Origin: Anaerolineae bacterium
Lineage (GTDB): Bacteria > Chloroflexota > Anaerolineae > B4-G1
NCBI GenBank assembly: GCA_030612585.1
Contig: JAUWNP010000118.1
Coordinates: 1 to 13,273 of the forward strand
Reading direction: 5' to 3'
DNA: 13,273 nucleotides
The notes under the pieces are model-generated. The model did not search any database. It saw only the letters and a program-made list of their open reading frames with translations, and was not told where the DNA came from. Made by a program: the position numbers and the translations under genes. Shown piece after piece: positions 1-6,641 of this stretch. Numbering within the stretch: the first letter of the stretch is position 1; each line of letters begins with the position of its first letter.

Positions 1-27
1 AACGGTAAGAGGCGCTCGACGCGTCAT
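1..27 (-). CDS. Start of a leftward gene, possibly a transposase (partial)
   Basis: On the minus strand an ATG (27-25) opens a frame reading MTRRAPLTV before the window ends. It is preceded by a strong Shine-Dalgarno, AAGGAG, with suitable spacing. Nine residues cannot identify a family. The sequence resembles the basic 'MTRR-PLT' beginning I associate with some helix-turn-helix transposases, and the flanking DNA looks like an insertion-element end, so a transposase is my best guess by inference. It is divergent from rsgA. Its ribosome-binding site lies inside a perfect 10-bp inverted repeat, which suggests translational control or an operator. It could equally be any other gene whose body lies left of the window. 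Confidence 0.45.
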
Positions 28-28
28 C

Positions 29-63
29 GTTCTCTCCTTATGTCAAAGGTTTCAGGAGAGAAC
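29..63 (-). promoter_or_regulatory. Inverted repeat that can sequester the Shine-Dalgarno of the leftward gene
   Basis: GTTCTCTCCT (29-38) and AGGAGAGAAC (54-63) are perfect 10-bp inverted arms around a 15-nt loop. On minus-strand RNA the second arm contains the whole AGGAG ribosome-binding site, directly before the AUG. A transcript reading in from outside would fold and hide the site. Transcription from the TATAGT box at 67-62 would begin within the first arm and could not form the full stem. It may alternatively be a repressor operator. Confidence 0.6.
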
Positions 64-67
64 TATA
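62..67 (-). promoter_or_regulatory. Candidate -10 box (TATAGT) for the leftward gene
   Basis: TATAGT on the minus strand matches five of six consensus bases and lies about 35-40 nt upstream of the ATG at 27. No good -35 hexamer is present at 16-18 bp. The predicted start site (about 55) falls inside the 5' arm of the inverted repeat. It is weak when taken alone. Confidence 0.3.
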
Positions 68-87
68 CCACGCTTTCTAGTGCAGGC

Positions 88-140
88 AGGGGGTACACTT
101 ATTCTGGACTGTTAAGGGTACATCATTAATGGACTCTACA
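88..140. mobile_element. Putative insertion-sequence terminus with duplicated internal motif
   Basis: Two 20-bp direct copies of GGGTACA-N8-TGGACT-type sequence occur, at about 89-108 and 116-135, with conserved ends and a variable middle. Read on the minus strand the block begins TGTAGAGTCC at 140 and leads to the leftward gene at 27. Repeated terminal transposase-binding motifs and a TG terminal dinucleotide are known for IS21-type elements. Assignment to that or any family is inference, because the element body and other end lie outside the window. Confidence 0.4.
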
Positions 141-168
141 GTTCATTGTTCATTGTTCATTGTTCATT
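141..168 (+). repeat. 4 x 7-bp tandem repeat (GTTCATT)
   Basis: Four perfect GTTCATT units run directly up to the rsgA Shine-Dalgarno sequence. The inverse complement of the same unit recurs just after the rsgA stop codon. Confidence 0.9.
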
Positions 169-181
169 GGAGACGCCTGAT

Positions 182-1147
182 TTGCTAGACGGTCTGATCA
201 TCAAAGCGCAGAGCGGTTTTTTCACTGTTTGCACTGACGCTGGAAATTTTATCTGCCGGGTACGGGGGCGACTCAAGCACGAGCGGCGCGACACCGATCT
301 GGTGGCCGTCGGTGACCGGGTGCGCATCAGCCTGGCCGAGGACGGCAGCGGGATGATCGAGGAAATCGCCGAGCGGGAACGGGCGTTGACGCGACTGGCT
401 CCCAGTGGGCGTGACTTCCGCCGCTGGAATCGGGCTGGTTACCTGTCTGAGCGGGAGCAGGTCCTCATAGCTAATCCTGACCAGGCGGTCTTTGTCTTCT
501 CCTGTGCGGAACCTTCCCCGCATCTGCGTATGCTCGACCGGTTGCTGGTCGGGACCGAGATACAACATATCCCCACCGTCGTGTGCGCCAATAAGATTGA
601 CCTGGTGGACGACCAAGGGGCGCAGGCGCTCTTCGGCATTTACCACGAGATTGGCTACTCGGTGCTCTACACCAGTGCCGTCACCGGGAAGGGGGTGGAC
701 GAATTACGCGGTACGTTGCGGGGTAAACTCTCGGCGCTCGTGGGTCCATCCGGCACAGGCAAGACCAGCCTGCTCAACGCGATGCAGCCCGACCTGGGGT
801 TACGGGTGCAGGAGGTGAGCCAGGCCACTCGCAAGGGCCGTCATACCACCGTTGTGCCGCAACTCGTCCCGCTGGACGTGGGCGGCTGGGTGGCCGATAC
901 CCCCGGTATCCGCGCCCTGGCCCTCTTCGACGTGGACCCGGAGGAGTTGGACGCCTATTTCCCAGATATCGCTCCGTTAGTAGCCCATTGCCGATTCTCC
1001 GACTGCGCTCACACCGTTGAGCCGGGCTGCGCGGTCATCCAGGCGGTGGAGGAGGGACAGGTGAGCCGGCACCGGTACGAGAGTTACGTGCGGCTGCGGG
1101 AGGAGCACCAGAAACTGGGGGATATGTACTGGTGGGGAATTCAATGA
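182..1147 (+). CDS. rsgA: Small ribosomal subunit biogenesis GTPase RsgA
   Basis: RsgA (YjeQ/YloQ) is a cytosolic GTPase that acts late in 30S subunit maturation. The GTPase motifs are circularly permuted, as is diagnostic: NKID (G4, residues 137-140) comes first, then the Walker A GPSGTGKTS (188-196), then DTPG (G3, 239-242). An N-terminal OB-fold-like segment precedes them. The C-terminal zinc-binding set is complete: C270, C275, H277, C283 in a CxFxxCxHxxEPGC pattern. The length (321 aa) is normal. I chose TTG at 182 because GGAG (169-172) sits at proper spacing. A longer frame from TTG 146 would be translated from the 7-bp repeats and is unlikely to be used. The gene stands alone, with no co-directional neighbour. 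Its promoter is not obvious and may lie in the insertion-element end upstream. Confidence 0.95.
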   Translation: MLDGLIIKAQSGFFTVCTDAGNFICRVRGRLKHERRDTDLVAVGDRVRISLAEDGSGMIEEIAERERALTRLAPSGRDFRRWNRAGYLSEREQVLIANPDQAVFVFSCAEPSPHLRMLDRLLVGTEIQHIPTVVCANKIDLVDDQGAQALFGIYHEIGYSVLYTSAVTGKGVDELRGTLRGKLSALVGPSGTGKTSLLNAMQPDLGLRVQEVSQATRKGRHTTVVPQLVPLDVGGWVADTPGIRALALFDVDPEELDAYFPDIAPLVAHCRFSDCAHTVEPGCAVIQAVEEGQVSRHRYESYVRLREEHQKLGDMYWWGIQ

Positions 1148-1150
1148 TCA

Positions 1151-1184
1151 GTGAACAATGACACAATGAACAATGAACAATGAC
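1151..1184 (-). repeat. Inverted copy of the GTTCATT tandem repeat
   Basis: AATGAAC units, the reverse complement of GTTCATT, occur at 1165-1171 and 1172-1178. Partial units flank them (TGAACAATGAC at about 1152-1162 and AATGAC at 1179-1184). Together with 141-168 they bracket rsgA in opposite orientation. Confidence 0.85.
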
Positions 1185-1236
1185 AGATCAGGCCGTGAAA
1201 CGTGATGCGGATGTATGTTCTCAAAAATTCGGGGAA

Positions 1237-1270
1237 AGAAACTGGGTTTTTTCTGGAAAACCCGGTTTCT
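1237..1270. repeat. Strong hairpin with 14-bp arms downstream of rsgA
   Basis: AGAAACTGGGTTTT (1237-1250) and AAAACCCGGTTTCT (1257-1270) pair at 13 of 14 positions, with one G-U-type wobble, around the 6-nt loop TTCTGG. A third related half-site, AAACCCCAGTTT, follows at 1279-1290. It could act as a terminator, but no T-run follows the stem, so a dispersed palindromic repeat is more likely. Confidence 0.7.
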
Positions 1271-1303
1271 CATCTGTCAAACCCCAGTTTACCGAGAAGT
1301 TAC

Positions 1304-1430
1304 CATGAGCCTCGGCTCACCACCAAGGACGAAAATGAAGCGAGCGTAAGACAAGATGGCATCTTGTCCCACATCTATTTTCGAAGCAGTCATCATGATC
1401 CCTGGCTCACCACCAAGGGTGAAAATGATG
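1304..1430. repeat. Imperfect 37-bp direct repeat pair
   Basis: Copies lie at 1304-1340 and 1394-1430, 90 bp apart, and share GGCTCACCACCAAGG and GAAAATGA blocks. By eye 31 of 37 positions match. The DNA between them contains the 19-bp palindrome and one copy of the 17-bp repeat. Confidence 0.8.
1350..1368. repeat. Perfect 19-bp palindrome
   Basis: GACAAGATG (1350-1358), one central G (1359), then CATCTTGTC (1360-1368). It is perfect over 9-bp arms and lies between the two copies of the 37-bp direct repeat. It could be a regulator-binding site or part of a repeat unit. No gene starts close by. Confidence 0.75.
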
Positions 1431-1564
1431 TAACCGTCATTCCGAGCGGAACGGAGCGCAGCGGAGTGAAGTCGAGGAATCTCGCGCACACGGGAACGAG
1501 ATTTCTCGACTCGCTGCGCTTGCTCGAAATGACGTGGGAGCGTTGGGCTATTTTCGGAGCAGTC
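1375..1564. repeat. 17-bp direct repeat pair flanking the palindromic element
   Basis: CTATTTTCGAAGCAGTC (1375-1391) and CTATTTTCGGAGCAGTC (1548-1564) differ at one base. They bracket the second 37-bp copy and the palindromic GTCATT...AATGAC element. Confidence 0.75.
1436..1533. mobile_element. Palindromic repeat element (GTCATT...AATGAC), MITE/REP-like
   Basis: The ends GTCATTCCGAGC (1436-) and GCTCGAAATGAC (-1533) are near-perfect inverted arms. Matching GCGCAGCG, GTCGAG and AATCTC blocks continue inward in both arms, with short offsets. It encodes nothing and folds on itself for most of its length. This form, with its GTCATTCCGAGCG start, is typical of small dispersed palindromic repeats in bacterial genomes. 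Whether it is mobilised by a transposase cannot be seen here. Confidence 0.65.
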
Positions 1565-1600
1565 GAATGAATAGGGTCTTGCTTGTCTCTTCAGCCATCG

Positions 1601-2017
1601 TCACTCGACGGGTACGACGCGACCGTCGGGCTCCATCCGCAATCCATAGCGGGCCAGCAAGGGCCCAGGCTCGGCAGCAACGATGTCAGCCTCGATCTCG
1701 GCCTGATGATCGTGGTAGTAGCTCAACGCATCGAAGACCTGGGCCGCTGTCAAGTGGGGCAATCCGGCCAGAATCTCATCCACGCTTAAGCCCTGTTTGT
1801 AGTAGCCAACGATGGTCTGAACGGGGATGCGGGTGCCTCGGACAACCGGACGACCTCCGCATACGTCAGGGATGCGGGTGATATGGGGGTGGAGAGTCTC
1901 TATCTCCTTGCCCTCAAGAATTCCAAGCCAAATGGTCTCGTGCTCAGCCAGCGAAAGGAGTTCCACTGGTTGCAGTACCCCATTCTCGTAGACCGCTTCA
2001 ACAATTCTGGAGACCAT
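1601..2017 (-). CDS. DUF104-DUF433 fusion antitoxin-like protein, no partner toxin
   Basis: The 138-aa protein joins two antitoxin families. Residues 1-37 match the DUF104 (AF2212-like) pattern: VEAVYENGVLQPVELLSL, then an EHETIWLGIL strand. Residues 46-112 are DUF433: IPDVCGGRPVVRGTRIPV followed by helices ending FDALSYYHDHQAEIEADI. DUF433 proteins are usually antitoxins for DUF5615 PIN-like toxins, and DUF104 is likewise found with PIN toxins. A strong AGGAGG at good spacing supports the ATG at 2017. A toxin would be expected just downstream (positions below 1601), but only repeat DNA is there, so this looks like an orphan. It might neutralise the PIN toxin at 10324-10659 in trans, or act as a regulator. 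Function is inferred from the families only. Confidence 0.8.
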   Translation of the reverse strand: MVSRIVEAVYENGVLQPVELLSLAEHETIWLGILEGKEIETLHPHITRIPDVCGGRPVVRGTRIPVQTIVGYYKQGLSVDEILAGLPHLTAAQVFDALSYYHDHQAEIEADIVAAEPGPLLARYGLRMEPDGRVVPVE

Positions 2018-2039
2018 GTTTCACCTCCTCGTGCAATCT

Positions 2040-2045
2040 ATTATA
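2040..2045 (-). promoter_or_regulatory. -10 box (TATAAT) for the DUF104-DUF433 gene
   Basis: A consensus TATAAT on the minus strand lies 22 bases upstream of the ATG at 2017 and just ahead of its Shine-Dalgarno, leaving a very short leader. No convincing -35 is visible at 16-18 bp. A short TCCG-AAAC-CGGA inverted repeat (2047-2058) sits directly upstream and could bind a regulator. Confidence 0.5.
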
Positions 2046-2118
2046 CTCCGAAACCGGAGCTGGAGCAGCCTGGGCGGTTTGCCATCCTGTGGTACACTGC
2101 ATTGGTCAGTATCTGCTG

Positions 2119-3687
2119 TCAAAGAGGATGGCCGGTGGTGGGAGTAAGCGCCGCCTCCACCGCCCGCACCAATTCCCCGCTGCACACCAGTTCCGTCAAT
2201 GCCTCGATGTGCGGGGCGAGCGGCTCGTCGTGCTCGATGAAGGGCACGTGGCGGCGGATGAGGTCGTAGGCCGCCTGGGTGCCCCGCCCCAGTTGCGCCT
2301 CCGGCCCCAGTACCTCGCGCCGGAAGTTTATCCCCTGTGCCCCGCTGAAGAGTTCGATGGCGATGATGCGCTCGGTGTTGCCTAGCACCCAGGTGGTCTG
2401 CCGGGCGGCTGTGGCGGACATGCTGACGTGATCCTCCGTGTTGGCCGAGGTGGGAATGCTGTCAATCGAGGCCGGGTGCGAGAGCACCTTGTTCTCCGAG
2501 GCCAGCGCCGCCGCCGTGTACTGGGCGATCATAAAGCCGCTCTCCAGCCCGCCGTGACGGGTGAGGAAGGCCGGCAACACCCCGCCGTTGGCCGCTGCGT
2601 CCACCAGCCGCGCCGTGCGCCGTTCGCTGATGTTTCCCAGTTCCGTGATGCCGATCGCCATGTAGTCCAGCGCCAGCGCCAGCGGCTCGGCGTGGAAGTT
2701 ACCTCCCGAAATCACCTCCGGCGCGCCGGTCTCGTCGAAGAAGATGAGCGGGTTGTCGGTGACCGAGTTCAGTTCGATCTCCACCGCCCAGCGGGCATAG
2801 GCGACCGTATCGCGCACGGCCCCGTGCACCTGGGGTATGCAACGCAGCGTGTAGGCATCCTGGATGTTGCGCGGGTCGTGGGGGCGGACGAAGGTACTGT
2901 TCTCCAGCAGGCGGCGCAGATAGGCGGCGCAGTCCACCTGGCGCGGGTGAGGTCGTACGGCGTGCAGCCGCTCGTCGAAGGCCATCGTGGTGCCGTGCAG
3001 CGCCTCCAGGCTTAGCGTCCCGGCGGTGTCCCCGGCGCGCACCAGGTTCTCGGCCTGGTGGACGGCGAGAGCACCCAGCGCGGTTGTCATCGCCGTCCCG
3101 TTGACTAACGCTAACCCCTCCTTGGCCTGCAATTCCAGCGGCTCGAGCCTTGCTTGCCTCAGCGCCCCGGCCCCGTCCAGCCACTGTCCCTCGTAGATGG
3201 CCTCCCCCTCGCCGATGAGCACCAACGCCAGGTGGGCCAGGGGAGCCAGGTCGCCACTGGCACCCAGCGAGCCGATGCTGGGGATGATGGGATGCACCCG
3301 GCGATTGAGCAGTGCCAACAGCGCCTCGATCACCTCCAGCCGCACGCCGGAGTAGCCCATGACCAGCGTGTTGGCTCGAATGGCCAGCGTCGCCCGCGTC
3401 GCCTGCTCGTCCAGCGGCTTGCCTACCCCGGCGGCGTGGCTGCGCACCAGGTTGCGCTGCAATTCGGCTACCTGCTCCAGGGGGATGATGCGGTCCTTAA
3501 AAGCCCCGAAGCCGGTGGTGATGCCGTAGGCCACCTCGCCGCGAGCCAGCAGTCGTTCGACTCCCTCGCGGGACCGGCGGATGCGTGGCAGGACTTCGGA
3601 GGCCAGCCCGACGGGGCAGCCGCCGGCGATGGCGACCACGTCCTCGATGGTCAGACTCTCGCCGTCGAGCACAATCGTGTTATTCAT
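2119..3687 (-). CDS. hutH: Histidine ammonia-lyase
   Basis: HutH deaminates L-histidine to trans-urocanate and ammonia, the first step of histidine degradation, in the cytosol. The protein is 522 aa (family about 510). The ASG triad that cyclises to the MIO cofactor is at residues 143-145 in GSLGASGDLAPLAH. Other lyase signatures are Y54 in YGITTGFG, NGTAM, IPQVHGA, TDNPL, SGGNFHAEP and EDHVSMS. The SH pair at 83-84 (VRSHAAGVG) is the histidine-type selectivity signature and differs from the forms in tyrosine or phenylalanine lyases, so hutH is preferred over those. The ATG has GGAGG at good spacing. No hutU, hutI or hutG lies nearby, so this gene is separated from the rest of the pathway in this window. 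It is divergent from the Ca2+-ATPase and has its own promoter. Confidence 0.94.
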   Translation of the reverse strand: MNNTIVLDGESLTIEDVVAIAGGCPVGLASEVLPRIRRSREGVERLLARGEVAYGITTGFGAFKDRIIPLEQVAELQRNLVRSHAAGVGKPLDEQATRATLAIRANTLVMGYSGVRLEVIEALLALLNRRVHPIIPSIGSLGASGDLAPLAHLALVLIGEGEAIYEGQWLDGAGALRQARLEPLELQAKEGLALVNGTAMTTALGALAVHQAENLVRAGDTAGTLSLEALHGTTMAFDERLHAVRPHPRQVDCAAYLRRLLENSTFVRPHDPRNIQDAYTLRCIPQVHGAVRDTVAYARWAVEIELNSVTDNPLIFFDETGAPEVISGGNFHAEPLALALDYMAIGITELGNISERRTARLVDAAANGGVLPAFLTRHGGLESGFMIAQYTAAALASENKVLSHPASIDSIPTSANTEDHVSMSATAARQTTWVLGNTERIIAIELFSGAQGINFRREVLGPEAQLGRGTQAAYDLIRRHVPFIEHDEPLAPHIEALTELVCSGELVRAVEAALTPTTGHPL

Positions 3688-3707
3688 AGATCACCTCCAC
3701 ACAGGAG

Positions 3708-3735
3708 AGTATATCCGAGGCCAGGTATTCGTCAA
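3708..3735 (-). promoter_or_regulatory. Promoter of hutH
   Basis: The minus strand carries TTGACG (-35, 3735-3730), a 16-bp spacer and TATACT (-10, 3713-3708). Transcription would start near 3701, just ahead of the Shine-Dalgarno sequence. Its -35 lies only 8 bp from the -35 of the divergent ATPase promoter. Confidence 0.6.
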
Positions 3736-3743
3736 GCGCGCTC

Positions 3744-3771
3744 TTGCCGCCCAACGTGAATATGCTATAAT
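3744..3771 (+). promoter_or_regulatory. Promoter of the Ca2+-ATPase gene (extended -10)
   Basis: TTGCCG (3744-3749), a 16-bp spacer and a perfect TATAAT (3766-3771), preceded by TGC as an extended -10. The expected start is near 3778, giving a leader of about 34 nt with GAGGAG (3803-3808) before the ATG at 3812. Confidence 0.65.
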
Positions 3772-3811
3772 CAACCGGCGGTGACATTCTGACAACTATA
3801 GCGAGGAGCAT

Positions 3812-6640
3812 ATGGAGACAGAGACAAGTCCGTGGCATAGCCGTACCATCCAGGAAGTGGCCGAGACTCTGGGAACCGACCCGGCGACCGGGCTCACGGC
3901 AGCCGAGGCGGAGGCCCGCCTGGCCCAGTATGGCACTAACGAACTGGCCGAGCGGCCCCGGCCCGGCTTCTGGCGACTATTGCTGGGGCAATTCGACAAC
4001 TTCCTCATAGTCATCCTCCTTGTGTCCGCAGTTGTTTCTTTCCTGCTGGGGGAGGTGCTAGAGGCTGGCGCAATCATGGCCATCGTTGTCCTCAACGCCG
4101 TGCTGGGCGTGGTTCAGGAGAGCAAGGCGGAGGAGGCACTGGCGGCGCTCAAGAAGATGGCTGCCCCCGACGCCCACGTGCTGCGTGACGGCCACCGTGT
4201 CATCATCCCGGCCCGCGAACTGGTGCCCGGCGCCGTCGTTTTCCTTGAAGCCGGCAACTACGTCCCGGCTGACCTGCGCCTCATCGAGAGCGTGAACCTC
4301 AAAATTGACGAAGCGTCGCTCACGGGCGAATCGGTGCCGGTGGAAAAAGTGGCCGACGTGGCATTATCGGAGGCCGTGCCCCTGGGCGACCGGGTCAACA
4401 GTGCGCTCACAGGTACTACTATTACCTATGGGCGTGGCGCCGGCATCGTCATTGCCACCGGCATGCAGACACAGATGGGTATCATCGCCGAGATGATTCA
4501 GTCTTACGAACCGGAACCGACGCCGCTACAACGTCGTCTCGATCAACTGGGCAAGTGGCTGGGCTGGGGTTCGCTGGCTATCTGTGGCATCGTCTTCATT
4601 GAGGCGCTCATCCAGGGCACCGATCTCTCCGTCCTCGCCAGCCAGGGACTGATGCCCTACCTGGTGCAGGCCCAGCAGCAGATTGTGGAACTTTTCGTCG
4701 TCGCGGTCAGCCTGGCGATTGCTGCTGTCCCGGAGGGGCTGCCCGCCGTCGTCACCATCTGCCTGGCGTTGGGAATGCGCGAGATGGTGCAGCGCAATGC
4801 CCTCATCCGACGCCTGCCGGCGGTGGAGACGCTGGGCTCGGCCACTATCATCTGCTCCGATAAGACCGGTACGTTGACCCAGAACGAGATGATGTCCGTG
4901 CGGCTCTACGTGGCGAACCTGCGGCTGGACGTGAGCGGCGAGGGCTATCAGCCCACGGGCGAGTTCGACCACTACGGCGAACCGGCCGACCCGCACGATA
5001 ACGCCGAGATCATGACCCTGCTCACCGGGGGTATGCTTTGCTCCGACGCCCAACTGGAACCGCCCGAGTCCGAGGCCAATGGGCAGCGGTACCGCATGGT
5101 GGGTGATCCGACGGAAGGGGCATTGGTGGTGGTAGCGGCCAAAGCCGGCCTATGGCGCGACGAGGTCGAAAAGAGACTGCCTCGCGTGGCTGAGGTACCG
5201 TTCGACAGCGAACGCAAGCGCATGAGCACCATCCACCGCGTAGACGGTTCTCCATCCCGCTCTGGGGGGGGGCAAGGGGGGGGGCAATACGTCGCCTACG
5301 TCAAAGGCGCACCCGATGTGATGCTGCCCTTCTGCGATGTTATCCTGGAGGATGGCGTGGACGTGCCACTCACGCCGGGTCGCCGCCAGCACATCGAGAA
5401 CGTCAACCGTGAGTTGGGGCGCGCGGGACTGCGCGTCCTGGCCGTGGCCCATCGCCATCTGGATGAACTGCCAGCCGAGGTCAGCGCGGAGACGATTGAA
5501 AGTGGCCTGACACTGATTGGGCTGGTGGCGATGACGGATCCGGCCCGGCCGGAAGTCGGGCCAGCGGTGGAGAGGGCGCGGCGGGCGGGCATCCGCACGA
5601 TGATGATCACTGGTGACTATCCCGATACTGCCCGCGCCATTGCGCAGGAAATCGGTCTGCTGCGGCCCGACGGCAAAGCGCTCACCGGCGCGGAACTGAA
5701 TGACATCTCCGACGAGCAACTGGCTGGGTGCATAGAGGACGTGGACGTTTTCGCCCGCGTCTCCCCACAGCACAAGGTGCGCATCGTCGAGGCGCTCAAA
5801 GCGCGGGGTCACGTGGTGGCCATGACCGGTGACGGCGTCAACGACGCCCCGGCCCTCAAACGGGCCGACATCGGCGTGGCCATGGGTATCACCGGCACTG
5901 ACGTCTCCAAGGAGACGGCCGACATGGTGCTCACCGATGACAACTACGCCTCCATCGTCTCGGCCGTCGAGCAAGGACGCATTATCTATTCCAACATCCG
6001 CAAGTTCGTCTATTACCTGATCTCGTGTAACATGGCCGAGATTATGGTCATCTTCCTGGCTACTCTGGCCGGCCAGTCGCAGCCGCTGACCGCCATCCAG
6101 TTGTTGTGGCTCAACCTTCTGACCGACGGGGCACCGGCGCTGGCGTTGGGGATGGAGAAAGGCGACCCCGACATCATGGAGCAGCCGCCACGCCCCGTGC
6201 GCGAGCCGATCATCAACCGCTTCATGGTCGCTGGTACCGTCGTGCAAACCATTGCCATCACAACTGCTGTGCTGACCGCTTACTTCCTCGGCCTGGGATG
6301 GGAGCCATCTAATCCACTGCTGGCACAGACAATGGCTTTCGTCACGCTTTCGGCCTCGGAACTGGTGCGGGCTTACACTGCCCGCTCGGAGCGCGCCTCT
6401 CTGTTCCGCCTGGGCGTCTTCAGCAACAAGTACATGCAGTACGCTGTGCTGCTTTCCGTCGTCTTGCTGTTCAGCGTGGTCTACGTTCCCTTCCTCCAGC
6501 CCATTTTCAACACGATGCCGCTAGGGATGCAGGAGTGGATCGTCGTCTTGCCGCTGATATTTGTGCCGGCCATCGCTGCTGAGATGACCAAGGCTGTTGT
6601 GCGTCTGCGCGCCCGTGGGAACGTAGTGCGTGCCGCGTAA
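3812..6640 (+). CDS. P2A-type (SERCA/PMR1-like) calcium-transporting P-type ATPase
   Basis: This 942-aa membrane pump couples ATP hydrolysis to cation export, most likely Ca2+. It begins with a cation-ATPase N-terminal domain, then the M1-M2 helices, the actuator domain with TGES (171-174), M3-M4 with PEGLP, the P domain with DKTGTLT (phosphorylated D350), the N domain ([19 protein letters not shown] 498-501), TGDGVNDAP (672-680) and the C-terminal helices. Residues equivalent to the SERCA Ca2+ ligands are kept: E308 (M4), N740 and E743 (M5), N768, T771 and D772 (M6) and E850 (M8). This argues for Ca2+ and for both binding sites. The odd feature is a low-complexity [11 protein letters not shown] insert (about 482-492) in an exposed N-domain loop, encoded by two G9 runs. 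GAGGAG precedes the ATG. It is monocistronic. Confidence 0.93.
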   Translation: METETSPWHSRTIQEVAETLGTDPATGLTAAEAEARLAQYGTNELAERPRPGFWRLLLGQFDNFLIVILLVSAVVSFLLGEVLEAGAIMAIVVLNAVLGVVQESKAEEALAALKKMAAPDAHVLRDGHRVIIPARELVPGAVVFLEAGNYVPADLRLIESVNLKIDEASLTGESVPVEKVADVALSEAVPLGDRVNSALTGTTITYGRGAGIVIATGMQTQMGIIAEMIQSYEPEPTPLQRRLDQLGKWLGWGSLAICGIVFIEALIQGTDLSVLASQGLMPYLVQAQQQIVELFVVAVSLAIAAVPEGLPAVVTICLALGMREMVQRNALIRRLPAVETLGSATIICSDKTGTLTQNEMMSVRLYVANLRLDVSGEGYQPTGEFDHYGEPADPHDNAEIMTLLTGGMLCSDAQLEPPESEANGQRYRMVGDPTEGALVVVAAKAGLWRDEVEKRLPRVAEVPFDSERKRMSTIHRVDGSPSRSGGGQGGGQYVAYVKGAPDVMLPFCDVILEDGVDVPLTPGRRQHIENVNRELGRAGLRVLAVAHRHLDELPAEVSAETIESGLTLIGLVAMTDPARPEVGPAVERARRAGIRTMMITGDYPDTARAIAQEIGLLRPDGKALTGAELNDISDEQLAGCIEDVDVFARVSPQHKVRIVEALKARGHVVAMTGDGVNDAPALKRADIGVAMGITGTDVSKETADMVLTDDNYASIVSAVEQGRIIYSNIRKFVYYLISCNMAEIMVIFLATLAGQSQPLTAIQLLWLNLLTDGAPALALGMEKGDPDIMEQPPRPVREPIINRFMVAGTVVQTIAITTAVLTAYFLGLGWEPSNPLLAQTMAFVTLSASELVRAYTARSERASLFRLGVFSNKYMQYAVLLSVVLLFSVVYVPFLQPIFNTMPLGMQEWIVVLPLIFVPAIAAEMTKAVVRLRARGNVVRAA
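5264..5288 (+). repeat. Two G9 homopolymer tracts inside the ATPase gene
   Basis: G9 (5264-5272), CAA, G9 (5276-5284), CAA. Each tract encodes exactly three glycines (485-487 and 489-491). Such runs are prone to slipped-strand length change, and a change of one base would shift the frame well before the GDGVND motif. Split as four G4 blocks, the sequence can also form a G-quadruplex. Confidence 0.9.
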
Positions 6641-6641
6641 T

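Larger units (their letters stand above)
1148..1600. other. Gene-free interval filled with dispersed repeats
   Basis: I see no credible coding sequence, tRNA or other RNA gene in these 453 bases. Open frames here are short and made of repeat sequence. The interval holds the AATGAAC tract, a 14-bp-arm hairpin, a 37-bp direct repeat pair, a 19-bp palindrome, a 17-bp repeat pair and a roughly 98-bp palindromic element. Each is listed separately. Confidence 0.8.

Noticed and set aside
146..181. Upstream TTG start for rsgA adding 12 residues
   Set aside because: These codons fall in the GTTCATT repeat. TTG 182 has GGAG at correct spacing and gives the usual N-terminus.
1237..1270. Intrinsic terminator of rsgA
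   Set aside because: The stem is strong, but the T-run is in the loop side of the first arm rather than after the stem, and the sequence looks like a dispersed palindrome.
1202..1570. 122-codon plus-strand frame in the gap after rsgA
   Set aside because: It is built from the duplicated and palindromic repeats, and the translation repeats the same repeat-derived words. No credible start signal.
1148..1600. Remnant of a PIN toxin beside the DUF104-DUF433 gene
   Set aside because: I looked for an LDEN/LDEH start and a THDxDF motif on the minus strand and found neither.
2428..3015. 195-codon plus-strand frame opposite hutH
   Set aside because: Arg/Val/Gly-rich low-information sequence, antisense to the hutH core.
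5150..6247. Long minus-strand open frame (365 codons) opposite the Ca2+-ATPase
   Set aside because: It is His/Asp/Gln-rich with no recognisable motif and lies antisense to strongly conserved ATPase codons. It is a shadow of GC-rich coding DNA.
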